64,000 bases of DNA from assembly GCA_951640165.1 (NCBI GenBank), contig OX621252.1:22527934-22591933 (forward strand), given 5' to 3'. The notes beneath the pieces are model-generated. The model saw only the letters and a list, made by a program, of their open reading frames with translations, did no database searches and had not been told where the DNA came from. The stretch is from Pseudoips prasinana (lineage: Eukaryota; Arthropoda; Insecta; Lepidoptera; Nolidae). Made by a program: the position numbers and the translations under genes. Below are positions 32,346-43,656 of the stretch, one piece after another (positions within the stretch are counted from its first letter, which is position 1; every line of letters starts with the position of its first letter).

Positions 32346-33210
32346 AAAGCGTAGTGAAGCATTAACCATTGCACGTTTATAAGGCAATTTACGCATTACA
32401 AAAATATCGTTCAAAAATACGTAACGAAAGATCTTTCAATTCCCTGTGCGTACGTAATCAGAACCCAATTATGAAAATATTTTCGACCTTTCCGTTAATT
32501 CGTTTCAAACCTAGCAGCTTTCAATTTTGCGCAGATGCGGTCAGTAGGTTCGTGTGGGTGTCAAAGGGTGACCACAAAGTGTGGTCACCTAGCAATCATG
32601 TGGCTCGACGGAGCGTAGGGCAACCACATTAATAAATAACACACAGAACGCAAGTCTCACGGAAAATCTTTTGATTTCATTCTACACACACACATAAACG
32701 CAGCGATGTAAGCTTGAAGAGTATACCTACTCTTACTTTGCCCTATTGGTTGGTGCTTATTTGACATAAGCAACGTAAGCATGTACCAAAATCTACTATT
32801 CCAACAAACAATCCTACTCTTTATCAAATACTTATTAAAGTTACGTTTAATGTAAATATTAACAAAACTACGCAACATGAAAAGTTCGACATATCGAAGT
32901 TTCACGTACAACAAACAAGTAATATTTCAACACATGTTGTATTTAAATAATAACTTAATGTACTTACGTACTTTTAATAAAATCAATTCAAAATTCAATA
33001 ATAAAGGTAGGCCTTTGTCGAATAGTGGGTCCTACCTGTCAAAATGAAGAGAAATATGCTAACGTGTAGAAGTTGTATGTGACATCGTGATAATGTAAGA
33101 CAATTTCATTTAACTAATTTAGAAACGATTTTATAAATGTATTTTATGCCGTTAATCCCTTTAAAATGTATTGTTTTCTACATATTATTCCTAAAATTAA
33201 GATGACTAAA
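32346..33210. other. Intronic stretch, nothing recognised
   Basis: AT-rich with short frames on both strands and no motif. TGACCACAAAGTGTGGTCAC near 32570 is a short perfect inverted repeat. Confidence 0.5.
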
Positions 33211-34245
33211 TTGAGATGCTGCCACGAGGCCCTAGATCAAAAAAAATTGGCTTGGGTTTACTTTTCTATTAAGATTTTCGCGGAGTCGATGATACGGACA
33301 CACAAACCTTATATTGTAATTAATCTTCTATTAGATTTATTGAGACAAAGGTTACAGAGGCTATAGTTCAACCGCGTGCCATCTGTGGGGCTTGTTTGCC
33401 GATTTAGTTGTATGAAAAAAACCAATAAATCTAATATTACGAATTTGTGTTTTTATATATATATATATAATAGGATGACAAACGAGCAATTGGGTCACCT
33501 AATAGTAATACAGCAACTTATTTATAAAAAATATAAAGGCAAATTATTTAGGCGACACACTCGTAATTAAACGATACTCGTAATTCAATTTCGTGTAGGT
33601 TGGAATAGTATAAAATATTTTAGTCGTATCTATTACACAATGTAACGGGGCGTTTTATTAAAATGTTTTGAATTAAATCGCTCTAATCGATTTTTCAGGA
33701 CAATATTCGCCACTTCATGCATACTCGTAGCACGTTAGGTAGACAAAGACTATTTTACCTAAAACATTTTACGCAGTAAATAAATAATTTTAATCTTTAA
33801 ACTAAATTGACATATACTAATAATGTCCTCCTAGCCTAATTTCAGCCACGGCAGCCAGTTACAATGGAGACAAGCCATATGCGCGGGATATATTATAGCG
33901 TACAAACGCAAACAGGGGCATTTCTATTCTATCACTCTCATGATTGAGACGCTGTCACGAGGCCCTAGATCAAAAAAGAATTGGCTTGGGTTTACTTTTC
34001 TATTAAGATTTTCGCGGAGACGATGATACGGAGACACAAACCTTATATTGTAATTAATCTTCTAATAGATTTATTGAGACAAAGGTTATAAAGTTAGTAA
34101 TAGTTCAACCGCTTGCCATCAGTGGGGCTGGTTTGCCGATTTAGTTGTATGAAAAAACCCCAATAAATCTAATATTACGAATTAGTGTTTTTTATATATA
34201 TAGTAGGATGGCAAACGAGCAAGTGGGTCACCTAATAGTAAGTGA
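33211..34245. repeat. Local duplication B-A'-B'
   Basis: Block B (33211-33510: TTGAGATGCTGCCACGAGGC, GGCTTGGGTTTACTTTTCTA, GATTTTCGCGGAG) is repeated as B' at 33944-34245, offset about 733 bp. Between them is A' (33538-33943), a copy of 31344-31770. B and B' both end in the GGCAAACGAGCAAGTGGGTC-type repeat. The order A...B A' B' implies duplication of an A-B segment followed by insertions between A and B. Confidence 0.88.
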
Positions 34246-34290
34246 TCACCGCCGCCCATGGACACTCGCAACACCTTAGGAGCCGCAAGT
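34200..34290 (+). repeat. ACGAGCAAGTGGGTCACCTG repeat, copy
   Basis: GGATGGCAAACGAGCAAGTG, GATCACCGCCGCCCATGGAC and ACTCGCAACACCTTAGG match 15270-15345. The partial copy at 33475-33510 came with the local duplication. Confidence 0.75.
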
Positions 34291-35110
34291 TGTAATTGAT
34301 GGTATAGCTCTTGATCGATTTACTCAAGTAATGAGCTCAAGTTATTATGCTTTCACTCTATGAGGGTATTTACGTGTAGGTACAATTTGAGTTCGGCTTA
34401 AGAGATATCCCACATAGCAAAAATGACCATTTACCCGGTGTTTTCTAAACGCCCTTGGAAATTTACAGTATTACCTACCAGGCCTCAGGTATTAGAGGAA
34501 TCCAATATACTAAGTTTTCTGTAGGCTCTTTGTAGCATCAAAATGACATCCAAGCAATTATGTGCCCCAACAGAGCGTATTTCGTAATGTCTGCGGCTCC
34601 TGAAAGGGTCAGATAATAGAATAGGTTTTAACAGGGAACATTGAATAGCTGTTTTAATGACCGTGGGGTTTTGAAGATAATTTTCATCTCGTGTTAGATG
34701 AGAAGCTGTATATTAGGATATATTTACAGCTTTTTTCAACTTGTTATATTGGTAACTCTTGTTTTCGTATTTTTCATATTGTTATTTAATTTGGTTTAAA
34801 TACCTATTTATAAAAATGTTTATGTATTATGTACGTACGATTTTGCATGCATTATTTAAAGAATGCCGTACATGGTCCGAAGATTTTTATTCTCTGCTTT
34901 AAATAATTATTTTAAGTAAGCCGTAGTAAAAACAATCCACATAGATATATAAAATTTTATTTTTTATATTTTTTTTCTTAAAGCCGAATGCCCGAAAGCT
35001 TCGTTTCCTGTAGAACTTAAAGTTTGTTGAAGACACTTCCTTATTAGCGTCTGGAAAACAAACGGATTATTTCAAACAAGAAGTAATAAAAATATCCGGT
35101 ATAGCTCATT
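34291..35110. other. Intronic stretch, nothing recognised
   Basis: Unique AT-rich sequence with no supported gene or repeat. Confidence 0.5.
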
Positions 35111-35116
35111 TACACG

Positions 35117-35214
35117 TACGCACGGCTTCATATCAAGCTATACATTTCCAAATCCTATACAACGCGAGATCAGCTTATACTGGTAATGCATAGCTTCATG
35201 TGTAGCCGTGTGTA
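35117..35214. mobile_element. TACACACGGC-family MITE, second full copy
   Basis: TACGCACGGCTTCATATCAA on the left pairs with TAGCTTCATGTGTAGCCGTG on the right; ACATTTCCAAATCC and CAGCTTATACTGG are inside. It matches 28060-28184. Confidence 0.8.
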
Positions 35215-35316
35215 CACAAGTAGTAATTTAATTATTGAATAACTTGTATTGCCTATAATATCTCTCTCCCCACGAATACGTGTGCAAGAGAAAATAATAT
35301 TAAATGGTCGGTTTCG

Positions 35317-35390
35317 GACTTTCTAGTGACAATCTCTATCTACATTAAATGTCGTAATTTAATGTAGATAGAGATTGTCACTAGAAAGTC
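35317..35390. repeat. Perfect 74-bp palindrome (34-bp arms, 6-nt loop)
   Basis: GACTTTCTAGTGACAATCTC begins the left arm (35317-35350), and its exact complement fills 35357-35390; the loop is GTCGTA. It lies just ahead of the 5' end of the 35.4-39.9 kb LINE. Confidence 0.97.
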
Positions 35391-35544
35391 TACGGGCCGG
35401 TGCCACCTGTTGCGTCCGGTGACACCTGTTGAGTGCTTGTCACAAGTCGCCTGCGCATAATTTTGCTATAATAATACTATCTACTTTGACAGTGAAACAA
35501 TGCAACTATTTTAAGGATTGTATATTATTTCAAGATTTACAATG

Positions 35545-36470
35545 TTTCACTCACCAAACCAACATACACACACAACTCAACACCTGAATTATCTCAAAAT
35601 GTCACTAATAGGAAGCGTAAAACACCGGAAAATAAAGTTTTGGTAATGTTTAATTCTTTTAAATCTGAATTATTGCAAACACTGAAAGACTGGCGCCAGG
35701 ATATGAATAATAATTTTGAACAAATAAATCAAAATATAAATAGCATAAGAAGCGATTTTGATCAGTATAAAATTGAAATTAAAAAGGAGCTTGGATCTAT
35801 ACTGGCGGAGTAGTCAAAAACTGTCACACAGTGCGCCAAGTTGTCGGAGGAAGTTTCGGATTTAAAGGCATCAAATCAATTCATGAGTGACCAATATAAC
35901 GACCTCAAAAAACGCGTGGAAAACATGTCCTCACTATCAAATACACAATATGAAAAATCTGTCTTGGACTTAGAGGCGAAAATAGACTTGTTGGAGCAGC
36001 AAGCACGACAGTGCAATTTAGAAATCTCTAACGTACCTGAAAGGCGGAATGAGAATCTCGTTGACTTGCTGGAAAGTCTGGGTAAGCAGATTGGATATAG
36101 TATCAAGAAAGAGTATGTTATCTCTATACATCGTGTTCCTCACGCAGAATAACTAGCCCAAGAATATTATTGCGAAATTTACCACAAGAATTTTACGTGA
36201 CAATATCATTAGCGCCTACAGACTGAAGAAGGGACTGTCTTCCGAACAAATAGGAATATCAGGCACTTCACATAAAATCTTCGTGAACGAACATCTCTTT
36301 CGTAAGGCAGCAAGTCGTGTGGGCTATAAATTCGTGTGGACCAAACATTCTACAATACTCGTTAGAGAGATTGAAAATTCCGCAGTGCTGGCTATTCGGA
36401 CGCTTGAAGACATCGATAAAATTAAGTCTAATACTAAAACTACAAAAAATACTAATTCCGTTATGTAAAA
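35545..36470 (+). pseudogene. LINE ORF1, coiled-coil protein
   Basis: The main frame runs from an ATG at 35646 (MFNSFKSELLQTLKDW), is cut by a TAG at 35812-35814, and continues from 35841 through KLSEEVSDLKASNQFMSDQY, a heptad-rich coiled coil, then LDLEAKIDLLEQQARQCNLE, the usual start of the RNA-binding part. The HRVPHAE end is followed by a stop near 36150. Another frame carries the rest, with SAYRLKKGLSSEQIGI and VNEHLFRKAASRVGYKFVW. There are at least two breaks. In related LINEs this protein coats the element RNA. Confidence 0.82.
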
Positions 36471-36701
36471 TTAAAACCGATTACATTTATTATGCCTTTT
36501 ACGTTGAAATATGTAATTACTTCTTATTCAATTACTCTCTTTTAGTATATTTTATTGTATTGTTTGCTATTTTTCCTTGTGTATATTTGCAGAAGCATAG
36601 CATAATCACATTTATATTTTTGATCTGGTCAAGATTATTGGCGTATTTGTTGGTAACACAAAACTTTATACTAATACAGCTTATAAACTGTTATTTAAGT
36701 C

Positions 36702-39640
36702 ATGGCTAATCACAGCATAAATAACTTAAGAGTTTATTATCAAAACTGTCGCGGCATGCGTACCAAGTTCAAAACTATATTCTTTAATATCATGTCCAAT
36801 TCGTATGACATAATAATTTTTGCGGAAACCTGGCTAAACAGTAGCATTTATGATGACGAGTTCATAGATCAACGATATACTGTTTATAGATGCGATAGAG
36901 ACCTAAAATTGACAAATAAATCCGATGGGGGAGGGGTCCTGGTGGCTGTCATGAAATACCTCAAGCCATATCGTTTTTCTATACCGTCTCTTACTCCAAT
37001 TTCAAAGTTTATAGTATTAGTTGTTATCCAATTACCGAGTCCTGAACTAACTGGCAGTTACTTAATTGGTGCAGTTTACATACCAGATAGGTCACCCATA
37101 GCGGTTTATAATTAATACTTTGAAATTTTAAATAATATTATAAGAGAAAATAGCATTGCCATCCTTTTACTAGTCGGGGATTACAATATACCTGAAGCTA
37201 ATTGGCAACATCAAACGGACTCTTCTGCCCTTGTTTGTACGGGGACATCTTCAGTTTGCAACAGTCTTCGAAACTTTATGATTATTCATCATTACCATCA
37301 ATATAATGTAATTAGAAATTCTGACGGCAGAATTTTGGACTTATGCATCAGTAACTTAACCGACTGCCCCGTGATGCATCCGCAGGACCCTATTTCTGTC
37401 CCAATAGACGCACATCATCCCCCAATTTATATTATAATTCCTTTCATGACTAACATCAGCACCTTGAATCGTAACCCCGTAAAAAAGCCTAACTTTTTTT
37501 AAGCCAATTATAATCTACTAAATAAAGAGTTGATGGACATGTCTTGGAATACGATACTTGACCAGCTTCCCGCATAAAATGCAATTAACTTATTTTATGA
37601 AACTATTTACGATATTGTAAAAAAAACGTGCCACTCTCAAAATCTAAACAAGCACAGTACCCAATATGGTTTAGCCCATCGCTCATACATATTTATAAAA
37701 ATAAACACAAAGCTTGGGTTAAATGGAAATTATACAAAAATAACTCGGATTACGAAATCTTTTCTGTATACAGAAGCCGATTTAAAAGTGAGGCAACAAA
37801 ATCTTACAATAAGTGTATTAATACGGTAGAGGATTGTATCCCTAAAAAACACTTAGTATTTCTGGTCTTATATAGCTAATAGAAAAACCAAGGCAGGTAT
37901 ACCGTCAAGTATGTCATACGAAAACCTAACCTCACAAGATCCCGAAACTATATGCAACTTGTTTTCATCGTTTTTTCAGTCTGTCTACCAACCGTCCACT
38001 TTAACTCCTCAATGGTCACCAACAAATAATTATGCGGATCAGTGTGATTTATTGAACAATATTTATTTTGATATTACTCTTATTAAAAAGGAACTAAAAA
38101 TATTAGATACATCCAAGGGTCCAGGTCCAGATAGAATTACAGCAGTGTTCCTTAAAAACACTGCTGAATCAATATGGGAACCATTACAAATTCTATTTAA
38201 CAAGTGCATCACTGAGGGTTTCTTCGCGGATATTTGGAAATGCGCTTACATTGTGCCAATCCATAAAAGTGGTTCAAAACATGACGTCACAAATTACCGC
38301 CCGATATCTATCATCAGTGCAACATCAAAACTTCTTGAGTGGCTTGTTCATCTATTCCCTCATTCATAACTATATCATACCCCGAACAACACGGTTTTGT
38401 AAAACAAAAGTCTACCATGAGGAATTTAGCAATTTACTATAATTTCCTCTTCCACATTATCGATAAGGGAGTTCAGGTGGACGCCATATATACAGATTTT
38501 CAGAAGGCATTTGATAGAGTTGACCACGAAATCCTTCTTAATAAAATAGCATTCAATGGAATAAGGGGCAATCTTTTACGGTGGTTTTGGTCATATATCA
38601 CTAACCGCAGCCTGATAGTTGTTATTAATGGGTACAAGTCGGTAAGAGCTGGGATGTCTCCTGGTATTCCGCAGGGCTCTATATTAGGACCTCTACTGTT
38701 AATAATATTTATAAATGACATAAATACATGTTTTAAATATACTAGTTTTCTTTTATATGCTGACGATTTGAAATTATATAAACCCATAAAAAATATTAAC
38801 GATTGCTCAGAACTTCAGAGCGATCTTAATCGACTACTGAATATTGTAAAATTAATAAATTTACTATTGAATACTGTAAAATTAATCAATTAAATTTAAG
38901 TATAGCCAAATGCAACATCATCAGCTTTACCAAAACTAAAACTACCATCAGATATGATAATACCTTAAGTGATGATAAACTAAACCGAGTGACGAATATT
39001 AGAGACCTGGGAATACTACTAGATTGTAAATTACATTTGGACTTACATATAGAAAACATCATAAACAGAGCATTTAAAATGTACGGCTTTGTTATTCGAA
39101 CAGCCACTGACTTTAAACGCCCTTGCACATTTTTACATCTGTATCGTTCACTTATTCGTTCTCAACTTGAATATGCCTGCCTGATCTGGGATCCCTTATA
39201 TAGCAAATATAAAATAGCCATTGAAAAAGTTCAACGAAAATTCCTACGAACTATGCAATTCAGATGCCGACTTCCACGTTTACCTTACGAAGACCTTTTA
39301 TAAAAATATAATTTACTCTCACTCGAGAAGAGACGAAAGCTTCTGCAAGTATTGACACTACACGATCTTTATCATAACAAACTAAATTGTGTAGAACTTA
39401 ATGATGAAATTAAAATTGTAGTTCCTAGGTCAATTCATCGCCGTGGGGTGCGCGATTATCGATTGTTTTGATCAGTCATCATGCCGGACATACGCAGGTA
39501 AACGTGCACCCATTCAGCGTCTAATGCAAATATATAATGAACAGTTCATAGATGTAGATATATTCATGCTAAATAAAAATTCTTTTCGTGCCCAAGTTAT
39601 TAAAGTACTGAACAACTTGAATGTATCTAGTGGTAACTGA
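36702..39640 (+). pseudogene. LINE ORF2, endonuclease and reverse transcriptase, many breaks
   Basis: It starts MANHSINNLRVYYQNCRGMR with the AP-endonuclease motifs IIIFAETWLN and SDGGGVLVAV. A stop near 37113 and others near 37500 and 37577 follow. The RT appears in 37911-38369 (KGPGPDRITAVFLKN, IVPIHKSGSKHDVTNYRPIS) and, after a frameshift, 38339-38893 (TDFQKAFDRVDHEIL, GIPQGSILGPLLLIIFINDI, LLYADDLKLYK). A third frame at 38989-39303 carries RDLGILLDCKLHLDLH and SLIRSQLEYACLIWDP. A last frame ends near 39640. The catalytic YADD is kept, but at least five frame breaks make it non-functional. Confidence 0.92.
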
Positions 39641-39886
39641 CTAGTTTGTAATGTAATATAAATGATTAAGTGATTCCTTGATTCTTCATCACAGCATACC
39701 TCTTAATTAATTAATACGTGGAAAATGTTGTAGTTATTGCATTGATTTTGTCTTATATACTTACTTTACTAATAAGTGTTATTTGTAATGTAATATCACA
39801 AAAGCCATTATAGAAGAATTGAATTGTAATGTAAGATCGTTTTTTTTTTCAAATAAAATTAAAAAAATATATATATTTTTGTTACT

Positions 39887-40342
39887 CAGATTCTCTCTCG
39901 GGAACTGTATCCAGAATAAATCTCGAAGTGTAAAATGCAAAATTTCAATTCGAAGTTAAGGCGTGGAAACATTGCAAAAATCACTCACTGGAATTTATGC
40001 TATGTTACAGACCGAACTCACGCCTGTCACTTAGTTACGTTTATCGGTTTCCATATAATATATTTCAATAATGTATACTAACTTAGTTATAATGTAGGAG
40101 AGCATTCAATATAAAGTAGGATATCCTATTTTATAGTTGATTTACAAATATTCGTTATAATTAGATTATTGACATTAATGTGTCAGCGGAATTGCACTAT
40201 CATGTTATTGTTAGTAATTAAACCTAAACGATTACTCATTAAGTTAATTTGAGAAAATTACTTTGTAGTTGTTATTTGAAAATTGATAAAGCTATGTATT
40301 TACAAATAATTTCTAAATTGAAACGAAATTACTGTACAATTT
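39887..40342. other. Intronic gap between LINE and TIR element
   Basis: AT-rich. ACTCACGCCTGTCACTTAGT near 40017 weakly echoes the 20.04/26.93-kb repeat. Nothing else is recognised. Confidence 0.45.
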
Positions 40343-41174
40343 AAAACTTGAGAGGTGTCAAGGGACACCCGGATGGCACGAAGTTCCTTTCGATTAATTA
40401 GTGATTGAATTGTAATATTTTTTTATTTATCATCAACAACTTAATCAGAAGGCAGAATATTAGTAATAAAAAGAATTAAAAAAAAAAGTTTTTTACCACT
40501 TTTCGTCTTAATTGTTTCCGTCTAGTCCCCTTTCGCAACGCGCGATAAGGAATTCCTCAATAATAAATAAAAAAAATTACAATTCATTCACTTATTAATC
40601 GAAAGGACCGGCGCACGGGCGCCTCTCCAACGCCTAGTAGAAACATATAACACACACTTCTTTAAGTTACATATTTTTTCACTTTCCAAGTCAAAATTTA
40701 AAATAATGGCCATTGATTTATTAAAATAAAATATCAAGATTACCTTATCACGCTCTTAATTAAATCGCGCGAGTATTCTTAAATACGCACTTAACATTAT
40801 TTCGCGGACATTGGTGTGGGTTACACGTTTACTACGGTCTTTACGTCTGTTCCGTCGCTTCCGCGGACAAGTGCCACAGGACAGCACAAAGACAATAAGT
40901 GCAAAGTGAAGTGTTACTAACATAGTCTTAAGCCCTATATACTAACACTTTTTGTATATATTTTATATATGTTAGTCTGTAAGGTATATATCTATGGGCC
41001 ATTAGATGCCTGATAATAAATGATTATTATTATTATTATTATTTACATGTCTGCTTAAAATTATGTATTAATGTGTAACTGTTTGATGTCCCAATAAAAC
41101 AAAATAAAAAAAAAAAAAAAAAAAAAAGAAAGGAACTTCGTTCCATCCGGGTGTCCCTTGACACCTCTCAAGTT
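40343..41174. mobile_element. 832-bp element with ~46-bp terminal inverted repeats
   Basis: The left end reads AAAACTTGAGAGGTGTCAAG, GGACACCCGGATGG.ACGAAG, TTCCTTTC; the right end is its complement with one mismatch. A second, inner inverted pair (TTCCTTTCGATTAAT..GTGA) joins 40380-40410 to 40578-40608, so the left portion can fold back on its own. An AATAAA-plus-poly(A) run at 41093-41126 abuts the right arm, as if a retroposed 3' end sits inside. No ORF and no certain target duplication, so the class is unknown. Confidence 0.8.
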
Positions 41175-41845
41175 TTTTTATTATAGTATATAGCATAGTA
41201 TACTTTATGTTAATTTGACCAATATGTAGACAGTATGTAGTAAAAACGATAGCTAAAACTTTAAAGCTTAATAATTAAACCTACACATGATCTCTTTGAC
41301 AGTAACTTAATATAAGCTAGCTAAATATCATTACTATTATAAATTAATTTTATTCTAAATGTTTTCATACATTCCGTGTAGGTACATAAATATCTATATG
41401 TACCTAGAAATAATTAGATATTACATTGCTAATATATAATTATTTCTAGTTAATAATAATTATAAACATGATTTGACTATTTACAGGCGCTTTTTAAAAG
41501 TCTACGTGAAAAAAAATCTTTATTATTTTATTTTTTTAACCCAAAATATTAAATCACCTCCCAAATATACATGTTGGACATATTATCATGGTGATTTTTT
41601 TTGTTTGAAATATAAGGTGCAGATTCAGTATGAAATCAGTAAGCATTGTACATAAATGGTCTCTCCTTGGACTCCTAAACGACAGCAGACAAAGTTAATA
41701 AAAATTGTCTGAGTGCTTTCTGTAGTACTTTCTTAACTAGTACGAACCTCACGCTAACTTTGAAATAAACTTTATTTGCTAGAAGACCGTGTATGTATTC
41801 GTGTGTTTTTTTATTTAAATAATGTTAAATAGGTCTATGTTCTTA
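41175..41845. other. Intronic gap, nothing recognised
   Basis: AT-rich sequence ending in a TA microsatellite (41846-41863) into which the next element is inserted. Confidence 0.5.
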
Positions 41846-42069
41846 TATATATATATATATATATCTATATAAATAAAAAGAGAAGTCCTGACTGACTGAC
41901 TGACTCATCAACGCCCAGCCCGAACCCTTGGCCCTAGAAAGCTGAAATTTTGCACAGATGTTTTCTTTATAATGTAGACAAAGAATAAGGAAGGATTTTT
42001 CGAAATTCACCCCTTAAGGGGGTAAAACGGGGGTGCCAAGTTTGTATGAAACTTTGCCGTTTTTGAAGT

Positions 42070-42075
42070 TAGAGG
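42070..42075. other. Target-site duplication TAGAGG (left), matched at 47361-47366
   Basis: TAGAGG directly precedes the left LTR (TGTGGC) and directly follows the right LTR (ends CCCCCA). If the LTR ends are set at CATA the duplication would be 4 bp (GAGG), the more usual gypsy length; sequence alone cannot decide. Confidence 0.85.
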
Positions 42076-42689
42076 TGTGGCTACCTATATTTACTATTAT
42101 ATAATTATCCACATATATACATAAATATAACATATACACATAAATATAACATATATACATAAACATACCATATATTCATATTTCTAATAAGTTGTAATTT
42201 ATAACTATTAATTTCATATATTATATTTACTAAATATATTTAATACACCTACATGGTAATATAACATAATATTTCATACATACAAAGGTTTACTATAATT
42301 ATTCATTTATTTCTAATTGCCTTGCCTCACAATCGTATCGGTCATTATAATGAGAATATAAATCGTACGACATAAATTGCATAGGAGACCGGTCGCCGCA
42401 GGCGCATATAACTGGTTCGATAGTATTGTTCGGAACATTCGAGTAGTCATGCGACGGCTCTGAGACGCAAGCCCGTGTCACCTCGCTTACTGCCTACCGC
42501 GCTTAATTACTTACGTACATTCTGTTAATTCTATTTTCTGTATATTTCTGTATCTATCTGACTTGATTCTTTCTTCTGAACTATTTTGTGAGTGTGCTGT
42601 GCTTTCCAATAAACTTTCTTCTGTGCTTGTGTACCTATTGACTTTCTTCTAACCACCAACTATCAAACACAACCTGCACCGCACCCTCA
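42076..42689 (+). repeat. Left LTR, 614 bp
   Basis: Begins TGTGGCTACCTATATTTAC and ends GCACCCTCA. It contains CCAATAAACTTTCT, a likely polyadenylation signal, near 42607. It is longer than the right LTR by two short segments (TGTATCTATC-type and TGTGCTTG-type). Confidence 0.93.
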
Positions 42690-42693
42690 TAAC

Positions 42694-42713
42694 TGGTGAC
42701 CCCGTGGAACACG
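42694..42713 (+). other. Primer-binding site, tRNA-Trp-like
   Basis: TGGTGACCCCG is complementary to the 3' end of insect tRNA-Trp (CGGGGTCACCA) over 11 bases, four bases inside the LTR end. CsRn1-clade elements are known for using tRNA-Trp. Confidence 0.7.
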
Positions 42714-42719
42714 TAAGGA

Positions 42720-43656
42720 TGAGTGGCAGTGAACACAGTGACCATAGTGACCAAAGTGACCAAACCCGTGGTTCAGTAAAATCTGCTATATCACGCCATA
42801 GTGATAAAAATATTACCATGCGGCCGCCTAAACCGATGCGCGTTTACACTGACTGACACGACATATCGTCGAGTCGTCGGAAGGTCACTTTAAAGGTGCC
42901 TCAATTTTCACCGGAGGATCCGGAATTGTGGTTCGGGCTACTAGAACGACAGTTTGAAGCGTAGGCATAGTGCACGAATCTTTTATGTTCACTACCGTTA
43001 CTAATAATTTGGACATTCAACATGCGAAGGCCGTCAAAGATATCATTATGAAGCCTCCCACTAAGAATGCCTACACAAAAATAAAAACAGAGCTGCTTCG
43101 AAGGCTATCGGCTACGCGTGAAATGAAGGTCAAGCAGTTGCTCAACCAAGAAAAACTGGGTGACCGAAAACCTTCACAATTTTTGCGTCACTTGCAAGAC
43201 TTGGCTGGACCCTCTGCTGCAGATGACATCGTGAAGCAAATATGGTGTAATCAGCTACCAATCGGCATTCAGACTGTTCTAGCATCGCAATCGAAGCAAA
43301 AATTGGAGGAGCTTGCTGACTTAGCTGATCGTATTTTTGACCTGACCTCGCCACCAGTTGTTGCAGAGACTTACCCCGGCCCATCAACATCGATGACCAA
43401 TGAGATCGCCGAGCTAAGGATGATGGTGGCGCGCCTTGAAGCGAAGCTTGATCAACATTCCTGTGGGTCGAACAGCTCCCAAAGCCGTTCAAGGACGCGA
43501 CATTGCCAATCCCCTTCGCGTCCCCGGTCAGGGTCAAATTCAACCTACAAAAAGTATCCAGTCTGCTGGTATCACGCCAAGTTTGGGATGAAAGCCAGCA
43601 AATGCATCAAACCGTGTGATTACCACAAGTCGGGAAAATCCACGGGCAGTCGCTAA
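42720..43656 (+). pseudogene. gag of the CsRn1-type element, broken
   Basis: An ATG at 42720 opens MSGSEHSDHSDQ, but a TGA near 42855 and a TAG near 42961 interrupt it. The reading then shifts frame, and 42970-43656 is open for 228 codons. The open part has the capsid-like region (HAKAVKDIIMKPP, LRRLSATREMKVKQLLNQEK), a serine/arginine-rich stretch, and the cysteine-histidine motif CWYHAKFGMKASKC followed by IKPC. That motif is the unusual nucleocapsid finger of CsRn1 elements. The stop overlaps the start of pol as TAATG at 43654-43658. Confidence 0.9.

Larger units (their letters stand above)
35400..39886 (+). mobile_element. Near full-length degenerate LINE with two ORFs
   Basis: Order: 5' region from about 35400, ORF1 (35545-36470), ORF2 (36702-39640), and a 3' end at CAAATAAAATTAAAAAAATA near 39858-39880. 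ORF2 has an endonuclease then an RT domain, the layout of Jockey/CR1-group LINEs; I suspect a Daphne- or Kiri-like lepidopteran lineage but cannot prove it. All ORFs are broken. No clear target duplication was found. Confidence 0.9.

Noticed and set aside
42299..42481. Conserved 60-codon minus-strand ORF found twice (also 46988-47170)
   Set aside because: It lies in the two LTRs, so the duplication is expected; no motif and no separate evidence of coding.
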